A DNA stretch of 64,000 nucleotides from Piezodorus guildinii (taxonomy: Eukaryota; Arthropoda; Insecta; Hemiptera; Pentatomidae). This document shows, in pieces, positions 46,813-56,256 of the stretch. The translations under genes were made by a program, and so were the position numbers. Each line of letters begins with the position of its first letter. The stretch's first letter is position 1. The notes under the pieces were generated by a model, which did not search any database, was not told the DNA's origin, and saw only the letters and a list, made by a program, of their open reading frames with translations. The stretch lies in contig CM041292.1 in NCBI GenBank assembly GCA_023052935.1, positions 84,239,669 through 84,303,668 of the forward strand. The letters run 5' to 3'.

Positions 46813-47385
46813 GGCGGGTATCAGCAGAGTGGCAACCGCACGTTGGTGAGCTACCATGCGAGAGGAGAGAGCGGCGGTCTGCCTATCATCAGCGTGGAGG
46901 GAGTCGCATGCCTGGTGGACACCGGGAGCTCTTGCACCATCGCATGCAGAGAGGCGCTAGAGAAGTGGAAAGGTGGAGGGAGGGCACTCCAGGTTAAGGT
47001 ATGCCAATGTAATTTAATCACCCTGGGTGGGCCCTGTAGTGTGGAGGGGGAAATCGAGCTGGGTTTGGGTACGTGGGGAGAAACGAGCGGCACTTAACAA
47101 GTCCATGTAGTAAGTAGGATGCCAAGGGAGTATCAGGTGATCATAGGGAATGACTTGTTAGGAAAGATCGGTGCGCGGATCAGGAATCAGGGGGGCCAAT
47201 GGGATATAAGAATCGGAGGTAGAAAGTTTGCATGTATCCGCGTGGCTGCGGGTGGTGAACCACGCGTAGGAGCGGTAAATCAGGCTGATAATTGGAAAAC
47301 ATCTATCCTTGATATATTTTTTAAAGAAGGGGATGGGTTACTGGCAAAACGGTGCACGAAATTCCGCTCAAGCAGGACCGGGTGA
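46813..47385 (+). pseudogene. Protease region of the LTR element, interrupted
   Basis: A retropepsin-type aspartic protease that would process Gag and Pol. It is in the same frame as gag, after its TGA. The active-site triad is LVDTGSS (Asp codon at 46918-46920), and the C-terminal IIGNDLL block lies at about 47134-47160. A TAA at 47095-47097 separates the two halves. The frame runs on to 47385, but RT is in the frame one base earlier, which opens at 47325. A -1 shift or a lost base between 47325 and 47382 is therefore needed, and the A4 run at 47346-47349 is the likely point. No canonical slippery heptamer is evident. Read as it stands, protease and RT are not joined to Gag. Confidence 0.85.
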
Positions 47386-50156
47386 TTTACGTTAAAGAAA
47401 GGCGGTACCCTCAGGCGCTTCGTAGCCATATTCGGGCTGAGCTGGACGATTTACGGCGGCAGGGTATAATCGTGGACAGTACGTCCCCTTATAATAGTCC
47501 GCTATGGGCCGTCAAAAAGAAAAGTGCGCCCGGCGACACGACAGAAAAGTATCGGGTTGTCATTGATTATCGTAAGCTAAACGAGAATACCGTCGATGAG
47601 AAATATCCCCTCCCCCGTTTCGATGATATATTGGACAGGTTGGGTGGTGCGAAAATTTTTAGCACTTTGGATCTGAAGGCGGGTTATCACCAGATCGGAA
47701 TGCATCCTCGGGACCGGCACAAGACCGCGTTCACGTTTGAGAGGGGTCATTATGAATTCACTCGGATGCCCTTTGGCTTGAAGAATGCCCCTATCACGTT
47801 CCAAAGGTTGATGGACGAATTCCTTCGGGGTTTGGACGAATCCGTATGCCAGGTCTATATGGATGATCTCCTGGTTTTTAGTAGGTCGGAACGGGACCAC
47901 GTTAGGCATCTCCGGGCTGTTTTTCACCGCATGCGGGAATTCGGTCTCCGCCTTTCTCCTGAGAAGTCCACCCTAGGTCAGCGGGAAATTAGTTTTTTGG
48001 GTCATACGATCTCCGCGGAGGGCGTGAAGCCGGATACCCAGAAGGTGGCGGCCTTACAGCGTATGGCCATCCCGACCGAGGTGAAGGGGATCAGGCGGTT
48101 GATGGGCGCTTTGAATTATTATCGCCGGTTTGTTCCAGCTATGGCTGCGTATCTTGTGCCCCTTAACAATTTGCTGCGGAAAGGGTGTAAACTCGTGATG
48201 ACCCCAGATATTGCGGACAAGGTACGCCGGTGTATCGAGCACTTACAGTGTGATCCGGTACTCGCGTTTCCGGACTTCGACCGACCTTTCACTATTACAA
48301 CGGACGCCAGTGAATACGCTCTTGGGGCAGTGTTATCTCAGGATAGTGACCGTGGGGAGCGCCCTGTTGCATACGCTAGTCGGCGTCTCACGGATGCGGA
48401 GTCTCGTTACAGCGCCTTGGAGCGGGAACTCCTCGGTATTGTATGGGCGGTCGACCATTTCCGACCGTACGTCTTCGGGAGGCGGTTTCGGGTCCATACG
48501 GACCATCGTCCGCTACAATGGGTTGGGAGACTGAAAGAGTCTTCCGCAAGGGTCACGCGCTGGAAAGAGCTCCTTGGGCAGTACAATATGGAGATTGTAT
48601 ACAAACCGGGCAAGGAGAACGTTGTCGCGGATTGGCTGTCGCGGGCGCTCATTGTGAATGCCGTTGAGGAGGAACGGGGCGAGTCCTCTCGCGATGTTCG
48701 TCAGTTTCTCAGGGAATGGACTCCTGGGGAGGAATCCCAACCTGGGGCGGCAGGCGTTTCGGGTGAGTCCGCGTCGTCGGGGGACGAGCGTTCTTCTGAG
48801 GGGCGTCCTGTGGTCATGGAGGAAATAGACGAAATCGTGAATGACAAGCGCCACCAGATTATCTGGAAGACGAGGACATCGGGGCTCCTTAAGATCGATT
48901 TTCAACGCTTCGGCGGGTGTTCGATTGTCACTGTCTGGTCTCAGCCGTCCGTCGGGGATGACCAGGTCTGTAGAGCGCTGGCGGACGCGTCAAAACCAGG
49001 TAGGACCCACCACATATTTGTCGGCAACGCCGTGATATTGGAACGGATCCAACGGTTGTGGCGGGCGGAGCGTATCGGAGTTGACCGGTCGTTTGTCCGT
49101 TGTTCCATGCTAGTCGAGACCATCCGCGATGAGGAACGGCAGAAGGAGGTGACGCTCGCTTATCATCAGGGGAAGACGAACCACCGGGGACTCACGGAGA
49201 CGTTGCATGCGTTGCGGCGGCGTTATTATTGGCGGGGGATGAAGCGCACCATCCAGGAGACCATCGGGAATTGCGACGTGTGCCTTCGCGCTAAATATGA
49301 TCGTCATCCACCTCGCGCCGTCCAGGAGGAAACCCCTACCGCTGATGCGCCTCTCGTGGATCTTCAAATCGATTCCTTCACGTGGAAGGGCTATAAATGG
49401 GTCACGGTTTTGGACTTGTTCAGCAAGGTGGCTATGGCGTATCCCGTTCAAGAGCGTTCGTCGGAGGCGGTGTTGCGGGCCCTATGGATTTGGTTTCAGT
49501 TTTATGGCGTCCCCGAGACGATTTCTTCGGATAGCGGTCGCGAATTTGACAACGCCAGAGTCCGGGAGGAGATGAAGGTTTTGGGTGTCACGTGGCATCT
49601 TAATACGCCGGGTCATCCAAAAAACCGCGGTGGTATCGAGCGCCTTCACAGCACGTTGAGTGACCACCTGCGGGTTTTTCAATTAGAGAAGGGGTTGGAG
49701 CCGGACGTGGCTATGGAGCGTGCCATCATCGCGTATAACCACTCCGTCCACTCGGTCACGGAATTTACCCCTTTCGAAATCCTTTTCGGTTTGCAGGGTC
49801 GCCGGCGTGATTGCCGCAGTGCGGCGGGGGATGAGGGGCCCATTGTGAGCAATAGTCTAGCGCTGAGGAAACTATGGGTCACGGTTCGCGATCGGATAGA
49901 GAGGGAAAAGCGTCGCCGGGTGGAGCGGCATAATCTTGGGGTGCGGGATCTCATGGGATCCGTCAAAATCGGTACGGTGGTATACCGGCGTGTAGGGACC
50001 AATAGAGGGAAGGAACTCCGGCGTTATGAGGGCCCTTTCCGGGTGGTTGTGATCCGTGAACACAATTTGGTCACGATCGAGAGCGTACGCGAACCCAGGA
50101 AGCGGCGTACAGTGCACCTGGAACAATTGAAACTCCCACCGATGGCGGCATCCTAG
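47325..50156 (+). CDS. pol: Pol: reverse transcriptase, RNase H, integrase
   Basis: Copies element RNA to DNA and integrates it. Residues are counted from the GTG at 47352. RT is about 20-275, with D107 in STLDLKAGYHQ, FGLKNAP at 141-147 and YMDD at 169-172 (47856-47867). RNase H is about 305-430, with D318, E357 and D384. An acidic linker of about 170 residues follows. Integrase has a zinc finger with H605, H611, C641 and C644, a catalytic triad D674, D727 and E763 (35 residues between the last two), and a GPF module at 894-896. There is no chromodomain. All catalytic residues are present and the frame is open for 934 codons. It lacks a start of its own and depends on readthrough or shifting from the broken protease frame. 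Confidence 0.95.
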   Translation, partial: RRGWVTGKTVHEIPLKQDRVIYVKERRYPQALRSHIRAELDDLRRQGIIVDSTSPYNSPLWAVKKKSAPGDTTEKYRVVIDYRKLNENTVDEKYPLPRFDDILDRLGGAKIFSTLDLKAGYHQIGMHPRDRHKTAFTFERGHYEFTRMPFGLKNAPITFQRLMDEFLRGLDESVCQVYMDDLLVFSRSERDHVRHLRAVFHRMREFGLRLSPEKSTLGQREISFLGHTISAEGVKPDTQKVAALQRMAIPTEVKGIRRLMGALNYYRRFVPAMAAYLVPLNNLLRKGCKLVMTPDIADKVRRCIEHLQCDPVLAFPDFDRPFTITTDASEYALGAVLSQDSDRGERPVAYASRRLTDAESRYSALERELLGIVWAVDHFRPYVFGRRFRVHTDHRPLQWVGRLKESSARVTRWKELLGQYNMEIVYKPGKENVVADWLSRALIVNAVEEERGESSRDVRQFLREWTPGEESQPGAAGVSGESASSGDERSSEGRPVVMEEIDEIVNDKRHQIIWKTRTSGLLKIDFQRFGGCSIVTVWSQPSVGDDQVCRALADASKPGRTHHIFVGNAVILERIQRLWRAERIGVDRSFVRCSMLVETIRDEERQKEVTLAYHQGKTNHRGLTETLHALRRRYYWRGMKRTIQETIGNCDVCLRAKYDRHPPRAVQEETPTADAPLVDLQIDSFTWKGYKWVTVLDLFSKVAMAYPVQERSSEAVLRALWIWFQFYGVPETISSDSGREFDNARVREEMKVLGVTWHLNTPGHPKNRGGIERLHSTLSDHLRVFQLEKGLEPDVAMERAIIAYNHSVHSVTEFTPFEILFGLQGRRRDCRSAAGDEGPIVSNSLALRKLWVTVRDRIEREKRRRVERHNLGVRDLMGSVKIGTVVYRRVGTNRGKELRRYEGPFRVVVIREHNLVTIESVREPRKRRTVHLEQLKLPPMAAS

Positions 50157-50432
50157 GAAGCTGGAGTGTCCTCCGCTTTTTGCATTTTTTTTTTTTTGTT
50201 TGTTTTTGAAGTGTCAGTTTTTTTTGCAGTGTGCTGTGTTCAGATTGTAAGAAGTGTTGTTATTTTTTTTTTTTTTTTTCAATTTCTTGTGTTCTATTTT
50301 CAGGTGGTATTTTACTTCTGCGTTTTGTACTTTTATTTTTTTTTTTTTTTTGTATTGTCTCATGTGGTTTATTTCTATATTTTTGGTTGTTGTATATAGT
50401 TTACGAGGATTGTTCGTAAACTGGTGGGGGGG
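50157..50432 (+). promoter_or_regulatory. 3' untranslated region and polypurine tract
   Basis: T-rich non-coding stretch with no env. GGTGGGGGGG (50423-50432) touching the 3' LTR is the polypurine tract that primes plus-strand synthesis. Confidence 0.8.
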
Positions 50433-50612
50433 AGTTAAGGACTGATACGGTAGACTATCAGTCTTAATTCCAAACCACCTCTTGTAAACAATATAAATGT
50501 ATATATAGAGGATTAGAAGACCAAATAAAGTTAGTGTTTGAATAGCCATCAAGCGTGTTGTTTATGCCCCTTTCATTATTTTTTTTAGTTTATTTTTCGG
50601 ACAACGCATAAG
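50433..50612 (+). repeat. 3' LTR (180 bp)
   Basis: Identical to 45259-45438. The (TA)n tract resumes immediately after it. Confidence 0.95.
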
Positions 50613-50613
50613 T

Positions 50614-50641
<28 letters not shown>
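50614..50641. repeat. (TA)n, right flank of the LTR element
   Basis: Continuation of the tract at 45208-45258. Confidence 0.85.
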
Positions 50642-50646
<5 letters not shown>

Positions 50647-50784
50647 CATTTCTGCTGATGAATAAGCATAATAATGAATAGACGTTATAAAATAAACATA
50701 ATAATATCTGGCTAAGATTAGTTTTCGTTACAATTATTTGATATTCACTGATATTAATCCGTGCGAACAGAGGTGGGTCACTAG

Positions 50785-50826
50785 TTTGTAATAATTTATT
50801 GATCACCACCCGAATCATCTCATGCT
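50785..50826 (-). repeat. MITE family C terminus
   Basis: CACCACCCGAATCATCTCAT is the inverted form of the termini at 10401 and 34472. No hairpin core or second end was found. Confidence 0.5.
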
Positions 50827-51531
50827 ACATTACGATTACATGGTCAAATATTTAACATATTTAAAACACATATTTTTTCTTTCATTCGATCATCAAATAA
50901 ATTCAGCACCAACTGAGGAAAACATTCATAGAGAAAAACATCAAAATAATATCACACTGTTTGTAAACAGATGCTTTTCAGAAACAATGAAAATCCTGAA
51001 TTTAGTGACATTTTTATCCCTTGGCAGGATGATAAATAGTTGGCCAAGTGTCAATTGGTTGAGACGCCAAGCGTTTGTAAATAACTTACAAAGCAGGTAA
51101 CGAAGGGAAGTTAGTCACTCTCAGGTGTCAGTGAGGAGGCAAACTCCCAGTGTAGGTAGGGCCTAAACTTTTCGTAAAACCTATTTCAATGATAAAGTAT
51201 TTTATTATTATTTTACACATGATTATTTGTATTTCTACGTTTTTATTCACACTAATTACATGGTATTGAGGAAGGAGATAGACTGCATTAGGTGTTAGAC
51301 AACCTTCTTTTTTTTACTGGCTGATAAGGCAAATCTTGGATATTTTATTTTTTCCGGACCATTGAATTAGATTAAGATTTACTAAAGTTTATTGTATTGT
51401 GGTTTGGATGTTATTTAAAATAAGGAAAGTGAATATTAGATATTCGATGTACAAGAGCATGTAGTCACAACCACATAAGGTAGACTTATTTATATTTTAA
51501 AAAAAAAATTAAGTAAAATCGTTATTGAAAT
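50827..51531. other. Non-coding DNA
   Basis: The plus-strand frame 50822-51100 has no recognisable motif. No gene called. Confidence 0.35.
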
Positions 51532-51718
51532 AATTATCTATACATAAAAATGAATCGCCTTTTCCCTTGGGCATCGCATCACGTATGTACGGCTTGATTC
51601 CTCTAATTCTTTTTTTTAAAGTTTATATCAGTCAAGAGAAGGATCTTATGAAAGAAAATAAGAGAAAAGTTTCCATTGTAATAATTATCGCTCTTTTTAT
51701 ATAAAATATATATATATT

Positions 51719-51799
<81 letters not shown>

Positions 51800-51985
51800 T
51801 AATGAATCGCATTTACTTCTGTAAATAAGATTTTTTTTTATTTATAAATTTCCTAACTTAATTTCTTTTTCTACATATATAATCATGAATCTCTCTTTAC
51901 CTTGGTCATCGCATCACGCGTGTACGGCTCGACTGATTTTGCTAAGACATAGTTCAGACAGGACATCGTCTGTCGGGTCAGCTAG
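51532..51985 (+). repeat. Two related repeat fragments, possible Helitron 3' end
   Basis: GCATCGCATCACGTATGTAC (near 51571) and CATCGCATCACGCGTGTACG (near 51907) are related. The second leads to a hairpin (CAGAC 51955-51959, GTCTG 51968-51972) and GGGTCAGCTAG ending at 51985, with T as the next base. That fits the hairpin plus CTRR end of Helitrons. A long (TA)n (51716-51796) lies between them. No 5' end or Rep/helicase sequence was seen. Confidence 0.35.
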
Positions 51986-52417
51986 TTATTTATATTTAAA
52001 TAAATATAAAGAGTATATTATTAGTACACTATCATTATCTATTGCCATCACTCACTAATGTTCAAAAAAACTAACTAGAGCAATAAATGTGTTTCTGCTA
52101 AGAAATCGGTGCCCCTAGTCTTGTCAGTTTCTGATCTTTCTATGCCTGAGATGAGTTTTTAAAATACTTTTTGTTAAGATGCCAATATTTAAAATCGTAA
52201 TAAATACTTGAGTAGCAACCCATCATAGTGACATCGATATGGCCTTTGGCTGGGGGCCCTTAGTTGTTATTGTGTAACTTTTCACCTATAAAAATCAGGT
52301 GAGGGTAAAACACGACTTTCACTTACCTCCGTCATTGAATCAATTTAAGAACTTTCAAATAAAGAAATGCAAAAGTGCTAAAAAGTTAATTACCCACAAT
52401 TTCGATACAAACTTGTG

Positions 52418-52450
<33 letters not shown>

Positions 52451-52554
52451 CTATTATATTAGTTTATAATAGAATCAGTTAGTTTTATCTGCTTTTCATC
52501 ACTGTCCATTAACTTTTACGATTTTCTTTATGAGATAATATTTTTTCTAAAATC
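51986..52554. other. Non-coding; inverted repeat E copy and poly(T)
   Basis: 52230-52350 is repeat E on the minus strand (complement of the AAATTGATT / GGTAAGTGAAAG blocks). T-run at about 52420-52443. Confidence 0.45.
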
Positions 52555-53427
52555 TTTAACATTCCAGCGGTAAATTAAACACCTATAATCTCCAGCAGTT
52601 CAAACCCTCAATTCATCCATTAGGGACGAGATCCAGTCTATCCAACATTTATATCCGTACCCACAGAACAACAAAATATGAATGCTCCTTTCTTGCCCGT
52701 TCGACTAGTTTCTGGAATTTCCTCCCATCAAACATCCGTCTTGCTCCCTCCCTCCCCACATTCAAAAACCTTTGAACATCTATTCCAGTAACTTCTATCA
52801 TCCCAAAATGACGCTGCTTGACTATGTAATAAGTTTAGTGAAATTGTATTCAACATTTTTATTTTTTCCACAAGTATTTATTTATGATTTTTTAACTTTT
52901 TTATCTAAAAGACTTCTTTGGTTTCAATCGTTACATTATTTTTCACATATATTACATTACGTTTTATGATATGTTTTTGTATTGTCATGAGTAAAATTCG
53001 TTTCTTATTATTGTAGTATATTATTTTTATTTATGTTTTAATTAGTTTATTTTTTATTAATTCTTGGCTAGTTGAAGATCCTTCATTATTATTTCGAAGC
53101 TTATGTTATTCGTAAAAGACTAAGTATCAAAATAAAATAAATATTTCTTTTTCTTTTTTTATTATATATTTAAACTCATTTATTTTTTTATTTTGTTCAA
53201 CACAATTATTTTCTGAGGATTTTTTTTTTTTTTTATTATTATTTATTTTATTTTCAATTTTTTTATTTTGTGTAAATATTCATCCATAATGAATAACATA
53301 AATATTAGTTAATTATGTTAATTTTGTCTGTTGCCCAGATATGCTGCATAATATAAACTGTACAAATATGTTATTCTTAAGGGGCCCAAACCCAGAATAA
53401 AAATCACTTTATATTCTATTCTATTCT
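52555..53427 (+). pseudogene. CR1/L2-like LINE C-terminus and 3' UTR
   Basis: Plus strand near 52600-52790: LSNIYIRTHRTTKYECSFLA, then RSTSFWNFLPSNIRLAPSLP, the same C-terminal block as at 31140-31310, followed by a premature stop. The 3' UTR ends CAGAATAAAAATC and a (TTCTA)n tail at about 53405-53427. An older copy than that at 30850. Confidence 0.7.
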
Positions 53428-53488
53428 ATGATCAATGAATTCGTTATTTAAACGGTTCCAACAAAGAATATAAGCTTTATCTAACGCT

Positions 53489-53790
<302 letters not shown>

Positions 53791-54777
53791 GAGTTTAAAT
53801 AATTTGAAATCACTCAATTATTGTCATTGCTTAAAAAATTAAATCAATAAAAAATTGAAACCAAAAATTTGCTTAAGTAATAATTTATACCATGATTCCT
53901 TTTGATCTAATCAACCTATAAATTTGCGGTGTTATTATGAAGACAAGGTGAACCAATTGTGCTGACATTACTTGTTTTCAATGTCTTGCAAAAATTTAGG
54001 ATTTCATAATACCCCACTTAAACAGCAAGTTGTCTTATTTTACTTTCTGTATTGATATGAACACGGATTATACACCAACATTAATTGAGGGGTATCCCAT
54101 TTGAAACTACACATGATTTGAATTTTTTTTTTTGTTCAATTTAAATATTTAATTTTTATTATTTATATTTTGTTAGTACATTCTTATTCTACAAATGAAA
54201 TATTTTTTAGAGCTTAAACAATCCTCATACTTAATATTTACACCCAATAAAAAAAATATTATGGCATAAATGTCTATAATTCAAGCAATAAATTAAAATC
54301 AAATATATATTCACTTGAAAAAAAAATGAAAATAAATAAACTGTTCCGGCCGTACAAGTATCCGGTTACATGTAGTAGTAAACAATTAAATCACTTTATT
54401 CCACTTGAGATCCTTTTCTTCAAGGCAGACGATTATGAAACAGTTGAGCTATTATTGCTTGCTTATAACAGAATTAATTGTAGCTTATAAAGAATGGTGT
54501 TAGTATAAGAACGGATATAGGTTTATAAAAAAAAAATCGTTTATCCTCTAACAATTAAATATTAATCATTAATAAAACCTAAATAATTAGATTAAACTTG
54601 ACCTCGAAAATTGTAAAATATCCTCAAACCAAGATGTGTAGAAAAGCTGTGAGCAGCAACTGCATGGGTTCATGTATATGTTCCTCTGCAGTATTTAAAA
54701 CTCTTAAACACCATTAATCTTGAAATTAAAGACTGAAATGGCACCTAAAATCCATGTGATGAGTAAGGTTATATCTT
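53791..54777. other. Non-coding DNA
   Basis: AT-rich. Nothing recognisable. Confidence 0.4.
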
Positions 54778-55002
54778 TGCTCAGATGGCAAAATAGTATA
54801 AGTCACTTGCTCTAGAAATTAGAGTTTTTCTCATTCTGGAGTGTCATTCGTTTATGTTTAGAAGGTGGAAAATGTCATCAGTGTTTCTCATTTAATTAAT
54901 GAGTAAACAACTCTACCTTGTAAAAATGAACCTTATAAACATAAACGAATGTAAACTTCAGAATTTGGAGACAAGTGACATACCATTTTGCCAATTGATC
55001 AC
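54778..55002. mobile_element. MITE or foldback family B, copy 2
   Basis: Left end TGCTCAGATGGCAAAATAGT; right end around CATACCATTTTGCCAATTGA, inverted to it. The interior matches 4979-5223 (ATTCGTTTATGTTTAGAAGG, AACAACTCTACCTTG, CATAAACGAATG). The right boundary is approximate. Confidence 0.65.
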
Positions 55003-55410
55003 AGATATAACCCTTTCTGTAATAATTATAAATTATGAGCTTCGTGCTTAATTCCTTGTTTGCCGTTTATTTCGGTTGTTCTCTGAGTAATTGTTCTTTT
55101 TACTTCATTTTTATAGCTTAAACAAAATCGTAACGCTTTGTTAGATTTTCTTTTAGTTTTTAATAGATGATTTCATTATTTAAAACGAATTTTAATTTTA
55201 CTGTAAATTGAATTGTATAAAAATATTAAAAATATATATGTGTGCATTACATAGAAAGTGAACCGTTCTCTTCACAGAATACTCGATAATTGAAACCTTC
55301 TTTTAATTATTTAATCTACCCTGCAAGTGATGAATCTTTACAACCGATTTAACAAAGAAATTACAATTAATTTCAAAAAATAAACTCACAATCACAATAC
55401 TTGCCCTTGC
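55003..55410. other. Non-coding DNA
   Basis: AT-rich. Nothing recognisable. Confidence 0.4.
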
Positions 55411-55673
55411 TATATATTTCATATATATTGTTTGTTTATTTATTTAACGTCACTTTATGCTACAATGGCTAATCGGGTAATTTTGCCTATCCAAGTTTAA
55501 TTAGGATAGAGATCTTTAACGATTACCTGACATCACACAGGCTCGGGATTTTTTACTCACATTAAAAAATCCTAGGACCACCTGCGAGATTTTGAACCCG
55601 TGACCTTTGCCATAGAAGACTTTTATGCTAGCCACCCTGCTACAGGTGATCCCATATATATATTTCATATATA
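55411..55673 (-). mobile_element. tRNA-derived SINE family B
   Basis: Body 55428-55656 (229 bp) between two copies of TATATATTTCATATATA (55411-55427 and 55657-55673). On the minus strand the head has an A-box-like TAGCAGGGTGGCTAGC (complement at 55628-55643) and a B-box-like GGGTTCAAAATCTC (complement at 55586-55599). The tail is AAATAAATAAACAAAC-like. It differs from SINE family A in body and length. The duplication is AT-rich, hence some caution. Confidence 0.7.
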
Positions 55674-56195
55674 GGTAGGAATTTAAAAAAAAAATTACAA
55701 TTATAATATCGAATAGCTTACCTTTTAAATTTCAGAGTTTTTCTTTCACTTATGAGCTTTACTCACGAGAAAACTATTTATGTTAAAGTAAAATTACCCT
55801 TACTATAAATTGACAACTTTATATAAATCTAGGTATGGAGATATTTCCTTATAAGAAATTAAGATAAATAAAAGTAACTGTAAAACATTAAACATTTCAG
55901 ATATCTCTCTAGACATTTTATATTTTTTGTTTTTAAGCAGATCATTGCCGATCTACATTTTTTTAATAATTTAACTTCTGCTTAAAATATCGTTGTAACA
56001 AAACCATTTACCGAATCAAATTAGTTTTAATTAATCTAAATTATCACTTTGTTTATCGAATTGTAATTCTTATGCATGTAAATATATAAAATAGGACGAG
56101 TACAGAACAATAAATCACATTAGCTACTTTTAAGCAAATAAATAATTATAGTTACGAATATTGAATTGACGTCCATTTTAATTTTTATATTTCAG
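55674..56195. other. End of putative intron 1
   Basis: AT-rich, no gene. Ends in the polypyrimidine tract and acceptor TTTTTATATTTCAG at 56182-56195. Confidence 0.5.
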
Positions 56196-56256
56196 AAAGT
56201 GAAGTAAAGCAGGCCATGGAGAAAGGGGACATAGGCCTCGGAGAAATAAAAAGCAA
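56196..56256 (+). CDS. SLC36-type exon 2
   Basis: Acceptor TTTCAG, donor GTAAGT at 56257. The frame is open from the acceptor: SEVKQA precedes the ATG at 56216, then MEKGDIGLGEIKS. It ends with two bases of the next codon. Either an internal coding exon or, if translation begins at 56216, the first coding exon. Confidence 0.85.

Larger units (their letters stand above)
45259..50612 (+). mobile_element. Ty3/gypsy-type LTR retrotransposon, 5,354 bp
   Basis: Order: LTR, tRNA-Phe primer site, gag, protease, RT, RNase H, integrase, purine tract, LTR. Domain order and sequence place it in Ty3/gypsy. The LTR termini (AGTTA at the start), the TA-rich target and the TNHRG integrase motif resemble the gypsy lineage, but there is no env: only 265 bp separate the pol stop from the purine tract. 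The LTRs are identical, so insertion is recent. The protease stop codon and the frame change before RT mean this copy probably cannot move on its own unless these are sequencing errors. It lies sense-oriented in putative intron 1 of the transporter. Confidence 0.95.

Noticed and set aside
47577..50126. Minus-strand frames of 60-130 codons opposite gag-pol
   Set aside because: Shadows of a GC-rich coding strand. They have no motifs and the sense strand is fully explained.
50030..50156. Chromodomain at the integrase C-terminus
   Set aside because: The protein ends about 38 residues after the GPF module, too short for a chromodomain.
50157..50432. env gene downstream of pol
   Set aside because: Only about 265 bp before the purine tract, T-rich and without a signal peptide or frame of useful length.
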